Origin: Mycoplasmopsis phocirhinis
GTDB lineage: Bacteria > Bacillota_I > Bacilli_A > Mycoplasmatales > Metamycoplasmataceae
DNA length: 64,000 nt
Reading direction: 5' to 3'
NCBI RefSeq assembly: GCF_004216495.1
Contig: NZ_CP034841.1
Coordinates: 248,001 to 312,000 of the forward strand
Made by a program: the position numbers and the translations under genes. Under the pieces are notes generated by a model. It did no database searches and was not told where the DNA came from. It saw only the letters and a list, made by a program, of their open reading frames with translations. Below are positions 12,301 through 23,966 of the stretch, in pieces. Within the stretch, counting starts at the first letter, position 1. Each line of letters opens with the position of its first letter.

Positions 12301-14255
12301 AAATCACCACTAGACGTAATGAAGCTCAAAGCATTTTAAACACTATTCCACAGCGTTTAAAAGATCAACATCCTGATTGGCAACAACGTCTTGGCAATCC
12401 TGTAACAAGCAATAATAATGTTAAAAATGTTGGTGAATTAAATGTTTTAATTGATGAACTAGATAAATTCTTTGTAATTACATCAAGTTCAAAAGGTAAT
12501 CCAGAAACAATAAATTTACAAAATTCAAATTCAATGGCAAAAACAAATGTTATATTTAGTCGTATTCCAAAAGTATTTAATGGTAAATATTTATATGCTG
12601 TAGCTAAATATAACAATAATTACATTGTTTCACAGTCTAGGTCAGCCGAAAGAACTCAAGATGATATTAATCGATTTACTAATAACGGTTATGTGTTTAA
12701 TTTCCCTGCTTCTAAAGCAGCTAATAAACGAAATGGAGAATACCATTTAGAAACTGTTATTTATAGCGATAATCAAAATTTAACTGATAACGAAGTATTA
12801 AGCATTGCGAATTCAACTAATTCAACAAATAAAGCAATTAAAGAAAATGAAACTAATAATAATTATCAAGCATTTAATGTGATGGGTGCTGCTGAAATAG
12901 TTGCCAACAATGTACGTGCAACATTCACATATGATAAAAATATTAATTGAGAAAACACAGTTGGTTGAAATTCAATAATAGAAAAAGGAACACCGACCAC
13001 GGTTAATATTAGTGGTTTTACAACTAAAGGTTTAGATTATTCCGTTCCGAATTTAAAAATAAAATTAAAAGGTAAGGCTCGTACTGGTGAATTACATAAA
13101 TTTGAAACACCTAGATTTAATCAAAAAATTAATTATTCATATAATAATAAAGATTTAGTTCACGATTTAGATTTAAACCTAAATAGTAAAAACATTACTA
13201 TAGATAACAGCGGTAATTTAAGTTTTAATTTTAGAGTTAGTGATCTTAAAGCCGGTTATAAATATGAAATAGAACAAATAAATGTTAGTGCTACTCCAAA
13301 GAATCGACCTATCCAGTATACTGAATATATTTGGTATAAAAACCAACAAAATAGCAATATTTCTTATGATCAATCATATCGTTATACCGAAAATAACACC
13401 GAAGTGCCAGCTTATATATTTTCTTTATCAGCTAATGAATCAAATAGACTTTGAAGTTTAAAATACGGTGAAACAATTTCTACTAATCGATCAGCTTCCT
13501 TTTATTCAAACACAGATAATGATATAGATGATGCTTGAATTACTAGAATTTATTTCAATAGTATCGATATGGGGGATTTTTCTAAAATATTTAACTATTT
13601 AATTTCTAAAGTGCCTAATACCGCTAAGTCATATTCGCCTAAAGAATACTATAACACCACATTTCAAGAAGAGCACTTGAATTTAAGAGAAAAATGAATT
13701 GATCAAATATCGCAAGTTGTGGCAGAAGCGTTTGAATATTTAGTACCAACGAATGATTATTCAAAAATACCAAACGATACTACCAAACAATATGGTACAA
13801 CAGCTAGAGATAAAATCGGCTTTTCAACTTCTTCAATTCAATTGGGAGCATTATTAAATAATAATTCACCATATTATAAAATTGATAATTTACGCAATAA
13901 TAATAATAATAATAATGTGTTATATCCTATCGTGGGTGGTCAATTATTACGTCAATATGCTGCCACAGATAATTCAAAAGAATCTAATGCTAAATTAGCT
14001 CGTTTTTTAAATACCGGAGACGGACGATACTACGCATTATATTTAACTAATGAATTAAACAATTTATATGGTTTTAATAACGAAGCCCGAAATTTAAATA
14101 ATACTCGTGGAGGTTATGATACATTCTGGTATGGAAGACAAAGAAATCGTTCTGGCAATTTAACTAAACGTTCTTCATATGTAGTAATGAAAGAAGCATT
14201 AGAATGAATGGTTGATTATAACGAACCTAATTTTGATGAAAATATCCAAAGATAA
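3333..14255 (+). CDS. Giant exported coiled-coil surface protein (Lmp-like)
   Basis: One uninterrupted code-4 frame of 3640 aa; I read across every TGA and found no TAA/TAG. ATG at 3333 follows AGGGAAGG. The N-terminus MKKRILTTLVLGATAATT looks like a signal peptide or membrane anchor without a lipobox cysteine. Residues ~200-2800 are helical, rich in K/A/N/Q/D/E, with endless AK..YE.AL..L heptads (FIVAR/GA-module style), hence long coiled-coil rods. Three tandem ~167-aa repeats lie at about 9590-11090. The C-terminal ~600 residues are different: less charged, more aromatic, probably globular. Promoter slippage (T20) and C-terminal exchange by inversion are likely modes of variation. Resembles M. 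hominis Lmp-type adhesins or aggregation proteins; the function is inferred from type only. Confidence 0.85.
9590..11090 (+). repeat. Three tandem ~167-aa repeats in the giant protein
   Basis: Units begin near 9591, 10092 and 10589. Shared landmarks are AYPDAKRELLNAL / EYPDAQTKLRDAL / AYPAIKQQLQNAL, then AVGRDTDGADKYPLA / AVGRDANNADKYPLA / a diverged VVGKNDSAYD, then IAPNFI. Units 1 and 2 are closest, unit 3 has drifted. Such repeats allow size variation by recombination. Confidence 0.8.
11820..12355 (+). repeat. 536-bp perfect inverted repeat, left arm
   Basis: Inside the giant gene. It matches base for base (as far as I compared) the reverse complement of 16187-16722. Divergence begins abruptly after CACAGCG at the right end, while the left side continues with scattered differences. 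Both copies are in the same codon phase. See the right arm for the consequence. Confidence 0.85.
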
Positions 14256-14361
14256 TTTAAATTAACAACAAAAAAGACAATTGAAAAAAATTGTCTTTTT
14301 TTAATTAAAATATTTGCGTACTTCTAAATAAGTTTTCATCAAAATTAGGTTCGTTATAATC
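14214..14361. repeat. Inner 29-bp inverted repeat at the two 3' ends
   Basis: Bases 14214-14242 (coding DYNEPNFDE of the giant protein) are repeated inverted at 14333-14361 (same peptide in the minus-strand copy). The arms flank the shared terminator. They show that the two 3' ends descend from one gene end and add a second short recombination target. Confidence 0.8.
14271..14302. terminator. Bidirectional terminator between the two inverted copies
   Basis: Perfect 12-bp stem AAAAAGACAATT/AATTGTCTTTTT with a 6-base loop, with A-run and T-run on either side, so it works on both strands. It lies almost exactly at the centre of the large inverted repeat. Confidence 0.85.
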
Positions 14362-16899
14362 TAATAATCACTCAAGTGCTTCTTTAGCAGTAACATAATT
14401 TCCTTGCAAAATGAAATTTCTTAACTCATCTTTTTCTCTTCCGTACCAAAAAATATTTTCTTGACCTGATTTGTTAACTGCATCACGCACAGCATTAGTA
14501 AAACCATATTCATTATTTAATTGATTTGAAAGTCTTAATGCGTATAAATTAAGCTCATCAGTGTTTAAAAATCTTCTTAGTTTGTCATTTGATTCTTTTG
14601 AACGATCACCAGGATTCCGCAATAAAGTCGAACCACCTAGTATAGGTAATAATTTAGCCCCTTCACGTAAAAATGCCGAATCATTTCGGTAAATATCTGA
14701 TGAAACTTGATCTGGTTGTAATGCTCCTATTTGAACAGATGATGTTGAAAAACCATAGTGGTTATTTCTACCGGTATAATAATCTTTTGTTAAGTCATTT
14801 AAAATTTTAAATTTGATATTACCTTTTGATATATCGTTAAAAGTATTAGCTAATACTTGTGAAATTTGATCAATTCAACGTTGTCTTAAGTTTAATTTCA
14901 CATCTTGAAATGTTGCATTGTAATATCTATTAGGGTCGTAATTTTTTTGTGTATCCGGAACCAATGAACTTAAATAATTAAATAAAACTGAAAAATGACC
15001 CATATCGAGATTATTAAAATAAACTCTAGTTATTCATTGACCAGTTAATTGGTTATCATATCAATGACTAAAATATGCTGATCTATTAGTAGATGCTGTT
15101 ACGCCTTTATTTAAACTAAATAACTTATTCAATTCACTTGAGGTTAAACTAAATACATATGAAGGTACTTCGGTGTCATTTTGGTTATATGTATATGATT
15201 GATTGTATAAAATATTACTATTTTGTTTATCTTTGTGTCAAATATATTCTTTATATGCAACCGGACGATTTGATGGCGTTGCTTGGATGCTTATTTTTTC
15301 AACTTGATATTTATAACCGGCCTTTAAACTATTTAATTTAAAACTAAAACTTAAATTATCGTTTTGCACATTTATACTTGGATTTAAAATTGTAATTTCA
15401 GCAACATCATCTATTAATGCTTTGTTGTTGTGACTCGTATTATATCTTTTGCCAAAAACCGCTGTTTCGGCTTTACGTAATATTCCTGTTTGAGCTGTTC
15501 CTCTTAATTTAACTTTTAAACTGTTTTGGAAAAAGTTTAAACCTGTGGTTTTAAAACCACTTACAACTACATTGGCTGGTGCTCCTTTTTGAATTAATTC
15601 TCTTCAACCAATAGTTACATCTCTAGTTAGGTTGTTTTCATAATTAAATGTAGCTTGCACATTATGTGCTACTATTTCAGCAGCACCAATAACACTAAAT
15701 GCTTGATAGTTATTGTTATTTTCATTTTCTCTAATCGCTTTATTTATGGATGTTAAAACTTGTTGATCATTAAGGTTTTGTGAATCGCTATAAACTATGG
15801 TTTCTAGATGATATTCTCCATTTTGTTTATTAGTAGCTTTAGAATATGGAAAATCAAATATATATCCATTTCCGCTATTAAATTTAGCTCTATCTTCACT
15901 TGTTTGAATCGCTAATCTAGGAGTTGAAATTATATAATTATTATCATTAAGTTTAGCTACAGCATATAAATATTTACCATTAAATACTTTTGGAATACGA
16001 CTTAGACCTACATCTACATTGGCTTTGCTATTCACCTTTTGTAAATCAATAGTTGAAAATCTTCCCTTAGATGAAGTTGTAATTACAAAGAATTTATCTA
16101 GTTCATTAATTAAAGCGTTCAATTGACCTGCATTTGCGTTAGTATTAGTAATAGTTTGATTCCAATTAGGGTGTGTATTTTGTATTCGCTGTGGAATAGT
16201 GTTTAAAATGCTTTGAGCTTCATTACGTCTAGTGGTGATTTCGTTATTAACTTCTTGAGTAATTGTATTGAATTTGGCTAAGGTTTTATCGTTTTCATCT
16301 TTTTTAACATTGTATTTGTTTATTAAATTTTGATCGCCAGCCAATCTAGTGTTAATCAAATTACCTAATGCATTGTAAGCGTTTAATAATGTACGAGCTT
16401 CGCTAATTTTATCAACTACTTGTTGCTGTGTTGCTATATTTGGGTCTAATTCAAAACGTCTTTGAGTTTGAGCATCGAATTGATTTGTTAAATTTCGTTT
16501 TAACTCGTTATCAATAAAATATTTAATTCTACTATTAACATAGCCTGAAGCTACTTCATATTCACTATCGGTATTTGCATTATTATTTGCTCGGTTAGTA
16601 TTTTCTCTAAAATATGGTTCAGGGTTGCTACCATTAGCTAACAAACGCTTAATATTAGCTTTAGCCGTATTTTGCATTTGGCTTAAATATGCCCTGACTT
16701 GATCAAAGGCTTGCGTAATTGCACTAGGTTCAGCAGTATTTGAATTTATAATGTTTTGTCAATTAGTTTTATCTTGTTGTTTAGAAGCTAAAGTAATTCT
16801 GTTTAAGTATGCTTGAGCACCTGCTCTTACATCTTCTCTTTGTTTTTGCTTAATTTGACCTAAAGAGGAAATTACATTTGTTTGTTGTTTACTTGTATA
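14305..16899 (-). pseudogene. 5'-truncated inverted copy of the giant protein C-terminus (silent cassette)
   Basis: Minus-strand frame open for 865 codons with no TAA/TAG (TGA=Trp), ending at 14305. It is homologous to the last ~870 residues of the giant protein: first 536 bp identical, then a diverged version of the same domain (shared RIPKVFNGKYLYAVAK, NGEYHLET, FWYGR, KEALEW). It has no ribosome site, signal peptide or promoter. Homology breaks off at ~16890, where a small RNA promoter on the other strand begins. Because the frame is intact and in phase with the expressed gene, I read it as a donor cassette rather than simple debris. Confidence 0.8.
16187..16722 (-). repeat. 536-bp perfect inverted repeat, right arm
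   Basis: Reverse complement of 11820-12355. Recombination between the arms would invert the ~3.8 kb between them. It would place the diverged C-terminal domain of the silent copy in frame behind the expressed rod, and park the present C-terminus in the silent position. Confidence 0.85.
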
Positions 16900-16902
16900 T
16901 TA

Positions 16903-17046
16903 TGTGTAAAATATAAATAAAAAATATATCTAAATCGCTAAGTGGAATTGTCGTAATTAAAACTTGAAAGTAGAACATATTGTGTGTAGACAGTTCAATA
17001 AAAAAATTATTTTTTGGTCGCAGCACTCATTGTTATGACGTTTTTT
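16903..17046 (+). ncRNA. Candidate structured small RNA A
   Basis: Promoter-like TGTGTAAAATATAAATA (16903-16919) is followed by a segment resembling RNA B (minus strand, 25356-25493). Shared blocks are TATATCTRAATCGCYAAGTG, then RAATYGTCG, then ACTTRRAAGT and GTRGACA/GTGGACA. The transcript would end at a stem GTCGCAGC/GTTATGAC (17017-17039, one mismatch) followed by GTTTTTTAT. No ORF fits. It lies at the breakpoint of the truncated surface gene and upstream of the methyltransferase gene. Homology to RNA B and the terminator are seen; function is unknown. Confidence 0.55.
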
Positions 17047-17110
17047 ATATAATAAAAAAATATGTTTTAAAAAGGTTAAAAAAAGAGAAAATTCGCTGAG
17101 AGAAATAAAA

Positions 17111-17153
17111 TTGACACTCTTTCACATAATGTAATAGGCAAAAACTTGCCTAT
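17111..17153 (+). promoter_or_regulatory. TTGACA box and 8-bp hairpin upstream of the methyltransferase gene
   Basis: TTGACA at 17111-17116 is followed by a perfect hairpin ATAGGCAA/TTGCCTAT (17134-17153). There is no T-run after it, so it is more likely an operator or leader element than a terminator. The remaining leader to 17284 is plain AT-rich sequence ending in a strong AAGGAGG ribosome site. No clear -10 is at standard spacing. Confidence 0.35.
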
Positions 17154-17284
17154 CATAATTTAAAAGATTAAAATCATTTTCATAGTAAAAAAATGATTAT
17201 ATTAAAAAATTAAACACTATAAGTGAACTGAAAATAAAGAAAATAGATATTTAACTAAATTATTAAAAAGATATAAGGAGGAAT

Positions 17285-18460
17285 ATGAATAATAAAATTT
17301 TTATTGGAGATAACTTGGAAGTTATGAGATCCAAGCATATGGGTGAATTTAAAAATAAAATCCAAACTATTTATATTGATCCTCCATACAATACTTTTAG
17401 TATTAAAAGTTATCAAGACAGCATAAATACTTTAGAGTGAATTGAGATGATGAAATTGAGATTAATCGAATCAAGAAAGTTTTTAAAAGAAACAGGAGTT
17501 ATTTTTATAAGTATTGATGATAATGAATATGCTAATTTAAAAGTGTTGTGCGATGAAATATTTTATAAAAGTAACTATATTGGTACTTTTATCACAAACC
17601 AATCTAAAAGAAGCAACGCAATACACATTAACACAACTCACGAATATATTTTATGTTATGCTAAAAATAAAAACAAAACAAAAAAATTCGAGGTAAAAAG
17701 AATCGATATTCCCGAAAACAAAAAACTGTTTAAAAAACTCAATAGTATAGCATTAGAATTAGTTAAAAATAATTCTTTAGAAATAGCCAATCAAAAATTT
17801 AAAAAGGTAATAAATGATGAAGTTAAAAATTCTAAACAAACTTGGTTAAAAAATTATTCAAATATTGATGAAAATTCTAGAATATATTTTGCAATGGATT
17901 TATCCACACCAAATAATCCTAAATCAGTTTCAATTCCACAAATAAATTTGAATTTAAAACCCTTGAAATCGAGAGGTTGATCAAGTGATAAAAAATTTAT
18001 TGAACTTCACAAACAAAAAAGACTTGTTTTTAAAGATGAACGTCCTTATTCTAAAAAATATTTAGAAGAGGCTACAGATAATGCTCAATCAGTTTTGAAT
18101 TTTTTTTCAAGACAAGGCACAAATGATTTAAAAAAAATAGGTTTAGCAGGTTTATTCGATACACCTAAACCCGTTGAACTAATTAAATTTTTAATTAGAA
18201 TTTCAACAAATGATGATGACATTGTTTTGGATTATTTTGCTGGTTCAGGAACAACTGCTCAATCTGTTTATGAACTTAATTTATTAGAAAATAGAAATAA
18301 TAAATATATTCTCATTCAAACTAAAGAACCAGTTAAAACCAATACATCAGTTTTTAAAAAATGTGTGGATTTAGGCATAAATCCTTATATTAGTGATATT
18401 CTGCTTTTTAGAATTAATAAATTTATCAAAACCAAAGATTACGATTTAGAATATATTTAA
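17285..18460 (+). CDS. Site-specific DNA-methyltransferase, adenine-N6 type (beta class)
   Basis: 391 aa in code 4, with an excellent ATAAGGAGG ribosome site. The catalytic motif TIYIDPPYN lies at residues ~30-38. The AdoMet-binding motif DYFAGSGTTAQ follows near residue 320. This order (DPPY before FxGxG) marks the beta class, as in type III Mod subunits and many type II adenine methyltransferases. KPVELIKFLIRI before the FAGSG motif also fits. The next gene, 22 bp downstream, looks like a restriction enzyme, so this is probably the modification half of a type II system. No type III Res helicase gene is present. Recognition sequence cannot be read. Confidence 0.9.
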
Positions 18461-18482
18461 TACTTAATAGGCAAGGTGTAAA

Positions 18483-19121
18483 ATGAATGAAATAAAAACA
18501 AAACTCGAAGAACTTTTTAACAAAGGTAAATTTCAAAAAATCAATTTATCTTTTGTAAAAGAAGGTGTTGATGTTTTACAACAAATAAATTTAATCCAAG
18601 AAAAATACAATAAAAATGATACCGATACATTTATCAATGAATTAAGAGACTCAATTGTTGGAAATATTTTAGGATATGATCTAATAAATACCAAAAAACA
18701 TGGTTTTGATTGTAAAAAAGAAAATAAAGATATTTATCTTGAAGTGAAAGACGCTAGTTTTACTTCAGATTCTTGACAAGCAACATTTAACGATACTACA
18801 CTAGAAAAAGCTAAAGCGTTTCAAGATCCTAGACTTTATTTAGCATTAGCGGTTTGAAAGGGTGCGAGTGATTTAATGTTTATATGTTATGGTCAAAATA
18901 AAGAAATAGGCGAATTTCTTGAGCAAAAAGTCAATGCTTTTACAAATGAAGCAAAAGTTGTAAGAAGTACACAAAGCATAACTTTATCAAAATTAATTTT
19001 TACTTATGGTTTTAAAATCTATCCAGTTTCTAAATCAAAGGAAGAAATAAAACAAATATTAAAATTAATGAATAAAAGTTTTAATAATTTGACTGATGAT
19101 ATGTTTCGAATTTTAGATTAA
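18483..19121 (+). CDS. Putative type II restriction endonuclease
   Basis: 212 aa in code 4, with AGGCAAGG before the ATG, 22 bp behind the methyltransferase. I do not recognise the exact family. A PD-(D/E)xK-like core is visible: GFDCKKENKDIYLEVKDA, with the acidic residue, a hydrophobic strand and ExK. It is followed by conserved-looking DSWQATFNDTTLEKAKAF and ALAVWKGASDLMFICYG. Small size, single domain and position next to an orphan methyltransferase support the call. It could alternatively be a different PD-(D/E)xK nuclease. Confidence 0.65.
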
Positions 19122-19235
19122 CAACAAAAATATATTTATATACAAAAATAAAACACAAAATTATAAATATTGAGTAATTTTGAGTAAAAATATCGTATAT
19201 TTTAATACATAAAAAAATAAAGGAGAGTAAAATAT

Positions 19236-19658
19236 ATGAATTTATTAAAAGCATACTGATTAGCCCAGAAAGCTCATAAAGGGCAAAAAGATAAGGGCGG
19301 AAAACCTTATATTAATCACCCAAAATATGTAGCAAGTAAATTTATTGATAAAGATTTTAAAATAGTTGCTTTATTGCACGATGTTGTCGAAGATAGTGGT
19401 GTTAAATTAGATTTAATAGAAAATATGTTTGGAACCACAATTGCAAAAGCAGTAGATGCTATGACTAAAAGAAAAGATGAAGAGTATGCTTTGTATCTTC
19501 AAAGAGTGAAAAGCAATCCTATTGCCAAAGAAGTTAAGCTGATTGATTTATATCATAATTTAGATTTTACCCGACTGGGGAGAAGAGAATTAACTTTAAG
19601 CGAGAAGACTAGAATTAAAAAATATCTTGATGCCATACAATTTTTATTAGGAATATAG
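19236..19658 (+). CDS. HD-domain phosphohydrolase (RelA/SpoT hydrolase-like)
   Basis: 140 aa, ATG with AAGGAGAG upstream. It has the HD-type layout of single-domain ppGpp hydrolases and bifunctional Rel: A.KAHKGQKDKGGKPYINHP, then VALLHDVVEDSG (the HD metal-binding pair), TIAKAVDAMTKRKDEEY and KLIDLYHNLDFTRL. No synthetase domain follows. Such small proteins hydrolyse ppGpp or related nucleotides; the substrate here is not visible. The stop lies two bases before the ATG of the lipoprotein protease gene, so the two are probably co-transcribed. Confidence 0.85.
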
Positions 19659-19660
19659 AA

Positions 19661-22600
19661 ATGAAAAAAAATAAAAAATGATTTTTAATTTTAAATTTAG
19701 CAACATTGCCAATTGTCATAAGTGCGTCTAAATGTACAAATGAACAAAATGAACAACAACCCCCAAAAACTCATAATGATTTTAAACCGCAATCTAAACC
19801 TAGTCAAAAACCTCAAACATCAACTGTTAATCCGAATAATCAAACTCAACCACATCAAAATAACTCAACATCGGATAATAATATAACCGAAAATAATACT
19901 GAAAATGATCAACATACCAATAACAATACACCAATAAAACCAACTCCACCAACGCAAGACAATCCTACCCAAAACCAAAGTGATGTTCCAAGCCAAAATA
20001 ATTTAAAACCCGATCCAACAAATAACGTTGATTCACAAGCAAATAAACAAATAAATTCAAATGAACCAAATAGTAACACTCATAGCGACATTAATACCCA
20101 AACCCAACAACAACCACAACCAATGACTAAACCGAGTCAAAATATAAATTCTACACCACAACAATCTAATCATCCCGATTTTGTTGAAATTAAAAATAAA
20201 GATTATATTCGTAAAGATTTTTTAATTGGGGCCGAATTTAACACCGCTCCTTTAAATGTTAGTACTCAATTTGATTTTGATGCTAATTCAGTATCACCTG
20301 AATACGCACAACAATTACAAATAAAACATACAATTGTAGATGAAGATTTTGGTGATATTAAAACCGGTACAACTAAAGTGCGTTTGCAAAACCAAAATGT
20401 TGATTACGAATTTATTGAATTGAGTTTTTTAATTTTAAGTCCACATAAAAATTTAAGTTTAGATTACATTTTAACAACCCAAAGTGGTGAGCAACACTTA
20501 AAGACTAATTTACAAGCCCAAGCAAATAATATTTATTCTGCTAAAATTACTGTGCCTAATCAATATATTGATGTTAAATTAAGTAAAATTAAACATAACG
20601 ATGTTGATGTATTTAGTTTTGAACAAAATCAGGCTCATACGATAAAATACGAAAATATTCAACCACGAGCAATTTATAAGTATGGTTTAGATGAATTTAA
20701 TAAAAGTATAAATAATGATCAAGTTGATATTAGTTTTAAAGTCGAAGAAAATTCTTCCACATATTCAACTGAATATTTAGATTTTCAACTTAAATATTTA
20801 GCTCCTGATAATACCATTAAAACCAAAACATTTAGTGAGCGCAAACATAATGATCGTTATAATTCCATTACTTTTTCAATTAATTTAAATTCGAGTGAAA
20901 TTAAATCCGTTTTAGGTTTATATATTAAAGATATTGAAAATAGCAACTTTACTAAAATTTCAATTCCATCACATTGAGATTTCGCTTTAGTTCAACAAAA
21001 TAATGATTTTGAAATTAAACACATAAATGTTAGTGATAATAAAATTACTCTTACAACTTCAAATTTAAGTGAATTAAATAACCAAAATATTGAATTATTA
21101 GTGAAAAGTTATGATCCTTTTGAACCTTATTCTAAAATCATTACAACATCACGCACTAGCAACAACACAATTGAATTTGATCGCTCAAATTTAGATATTT
21201 CAATTAATAAATATATTATTACTAAAGCTAAATTAAGCCAGGATAATATTATTGATTTTGGCTTAAAAACACAATATAGTTTTGATAATGTTCAAGCTCA
21301 AAATAACGAAGTAAGTTTGCAACAACTTAATGTATATGTCGATCATAGTACTAAATCTGTTTATGGTTCATTAAAATTGAATTTTAACGGCCACATTAGT
21401 AAATATAAAAATAAATGAATTGAATTGGAATTTAGTCCCCAAATTAATCAGTTTGGCAATAAAATTTATCCTGATAAATATAAAAGTGTCATTAAATTCG
21501 ATCAATATGCTAAATTCGGTTTAAACGGGTTTAATCCTGATATTAAATTTAATTTAACAAGTGCAAAATTTGTTAGTGCTCAAAGTTTAAGTGAATATGC
21601 TGATATTAATTTAAATAATTTAGATTTTAGTTTTCGCTACCATTTAGATTATGATAATAATTTAATTAATCAACATTTAAAAAATGTGCCTGGGCAAGCT
21701 AATAATTCTAATCCACAATTATTAAGCAATAATTTAAATTTAGCTAAAAATGAATTATTAAATTTAGCAATTGCTGCTAAAAACCAAAATCAAAACCACA
21801 ATACAATTTTATATAGCGAGCAAAATTTTTACGCTTGGTCAAGATATTTAAGTTTTTATCACAACAATTCTTTATCTAATAAATTAGATCACTTACAAAT
21901 GATCGATGAGAACAATAATAACCTTGCTTTTCAAATCGTGCAAGGACGTGAAATTTTAAAAAACACTTTATGAGACATTAACCAAAATTATAACCAAGCT
22001 CAAATTATTAAAAATTTAGATGTTTTTAGTGGTTGAAGTGAAGTTGAAGACCAAACACTTGTTAATCTTAATTTTAAAATGGACTTATTTAAAAATAAGT
22101 TACAAGATTTTTATGATACTAACTCACTAAACGAATATAATAAAAGCATTTTAAATGCTGCGTTTATGTTTAAAGATTTTAAAAATTTAGCCATAGGCGA
22201 ATATTTAGCACCAATTATTGATTTTAATACCGAATTTAGCGAAAACGAACAAAACAACAATAATTTAAAAGCGTTATTATTTAATTATGATTTTCGTGTG
22301 CAAAAATTAGCACCTAAACAATTTAAATTGATTATTCAAGCTCGCTATGATGATGTTTATTTAAGTGATAATGTGAGTTTGCATTATTTTGCTAACCAAA
22401 AAAATGCTCTTTTATCCGAAGCTTATTTAGCAATTGCTTATCCTAAAAAACAAAATCAAAATTTAAATGTGCAATTTAATTCTTTGCCACACCCAGATAA
22501 CACTCCTTCATACGCAACTAATTTATTACTTTTAGATCCTAAAAGATTAAACGCCAACGGACAATACGAAGATTTAAATTATGACAGTTTTGCATCTAGA

Positions 22601-23671
22601 AATAATACAGCTCGTCGCTTATTTAAAGATGATGAAACAGCTGGTGGTTTAGAGCAATTACGTCAAAGGGTATTTAGTTTTAATGACGCCTCAAGCTCAA
22701 GTGTGAGTGTGTTAGGCCCAGTGTTACCAAATGATCCTAATGATTTTAGGTTTTATATTGTAACTAATACGCACGTTTCGCGTGGTTGAAATACTTCTAG
22801 TCATCCTAGTTTAGATACACAATTTAAACATAAAATCAATGCTAACTTTCGCATTCCTAACATTATTAATAAACCTCAAGATTACGAACAAAATGGATTT
22901 AGTGGGCCTTTAGGCAATGAATTATATTGAAAAAATGGTTTTGATGTTAATTTAGATTTAGTTTCTAATTATCGTGATGTTGATCAATATTGAAATTTTG
23001 AAAATGTTAAAGATGGCTACAATAATAAAATCAATAGCTTTAACGATAATTCGCACGCAAGATTTGATATGTCAATATTAATTGTTGATTTAGCTCAATT
23101 TTTCAATCAATACCAAAATAATTCAACACAATATTTAGCTTTAGATGAACAACAAAAACAAATCGCAAATTATATTTTAAATTGAAAAAAATTAAGTTTA
23201 ATTAAAACTTCTCGTGAAGCTTATCATATCAATAATCAAGTTAATTTAAACTGATTTTTTGGCGGTTTTCCGGTTGAAAGTGGCGATAATAAAGACGGCC
23301 ACGTTAATTCACAACGTTATCGTGAATATATATTAGCTAATAGTTCTCAAATTGCAATTCAGCCTCACGGTAGCACTAATATATCTAATTATGCTATTTC
23401 ATTTCCGGTTTCAGCAATAGATGCCACGGGTGGAGCTTCAGGCACATCAGTGTATGATAGTGAAGGAAATTTAGCTGCTTTATATGCCGCAGCAACTGCT
23501 CGCAATACTTATACTTATTTATTTAACTCAAATAAATGAGATTTTTACGGAGATGGGACTAAACCATTTAATCGTGCTAGTTTTTACGAAAAAATGCGTT
23601 TATTATCTTATTTATACCCAAATCGCTACAACCGTGACGATTTTAAGCAAACTGGTTTTAAATTTCAATAA
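19661..23671 (+). CDS. MIP-family immunoglobulin serine protease, lipoprotein (DUF31)
   Basis: 1336 aa in code 4. The N-terminus MKKNKKWFLILNLATLPI...ISASKC is a lipoprotein signal with Cys24. A ~130-residue low-complexity P/Q/N/T linker follows, then beta-rich repeats. The last ~330 residues hold the trypsin-like DUF31 catalytic domain: His1038 in YIVTNTHVSRGW, Asp1136 in ARFDMSILIVD, Ser1260 in ATGGASGTSVYD. In related mycoplasmas MIP cleaves IgG heavy chains captured by the partner protein MIB. No separate MIB gene is visible, and this protein is longer than I expect for MIP, so the N-terminal ~800 residues may carry a binding function. ATG follows AGGAATATAGAA. Confidence 0.88.
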
Positions 23672-23675
23672 ATTA

Positions 23676-23705
23676 AACAAAACAACATTCTTGATGTTGT
23701 TTTTT
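23676..23705 (+). terminator. Terminator after the MIP protease gene
   Basis: Stem AACAACAT/ATGTTGTT with loop TCTTG and flanking A-run and T-run. It lies a few bases after the protease stop. Confidence 0.85.
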
Positions 23706-23709
23706 CTAC

Positions 23710-23727
23710 GTTTCCCAGTTTAAGTAT
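23710..23727 (+). repeat. 18-bp repeat shared with 44331-44348
   Basis: GTTTCCCAGTTTAAGTAT occurs here and, inverted, at 44331-44348. Both copies are intergenic, next to terminators. No extension of the identity is visible. Possibly a remnant of a mobile or recombination element. Confidence 0.6.
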
Positions 23728-23852
23728 AATGAACTTTTAAAATAACCTTATATTCTAATTTAGGGTAAAAAACATTAAAAAATAACGTAATTTATTTCTA
23801 GATTTAATAAAAATGCGTATTTACGCAACAATATTAAATAGGACAAGAAAAT

Positions 23853-23909
23853 AAAAAAATGATCGGAGAATCTTATGCCGTGCCGACCTAGTCTTACATA
23901 CTTATTTTA
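23853..23909 (-). ncRNA. Candidate small RNA E with terminator
   Basis: Minus strand. A -10-like TAAAAT (rc of 23904-23909, inside TATGTTAAAATAAG) precedes a ~45-nt transcript ending in stem GGTCGG/CCGATC (rc of 23861-23888, one G-T pair) with a 16-base loop and a 7-T tail (rc of 23853-23859). No ORF of note. GC content is well above its surroundings, which suggests selection on structure. Low confidence. Confidence 0.35.
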
Positions 23910-23966
23910 ACATAAATTCGCCACTTTAATTCAAATTGCCGAATTATAATAAATTTTGGGCGATAC

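Noticed and set aside
3294-14207. Apparent series of separate ORFs divided by TGA
   Set aside because: All are in one frame, TGA falls at Trp-like positions and no TAA/TAG occurs. In code 4 they are one gene. The same applies to lon, leuS, topA, secY, the M26 gene and the DUF262 gene.
23484-23723. ORF of 79 aa in another frame at the end of the MIP gene
   Set aside because: It overlaps the conserved catalytic part of the protease in a different frame and lacks a ribosome site.
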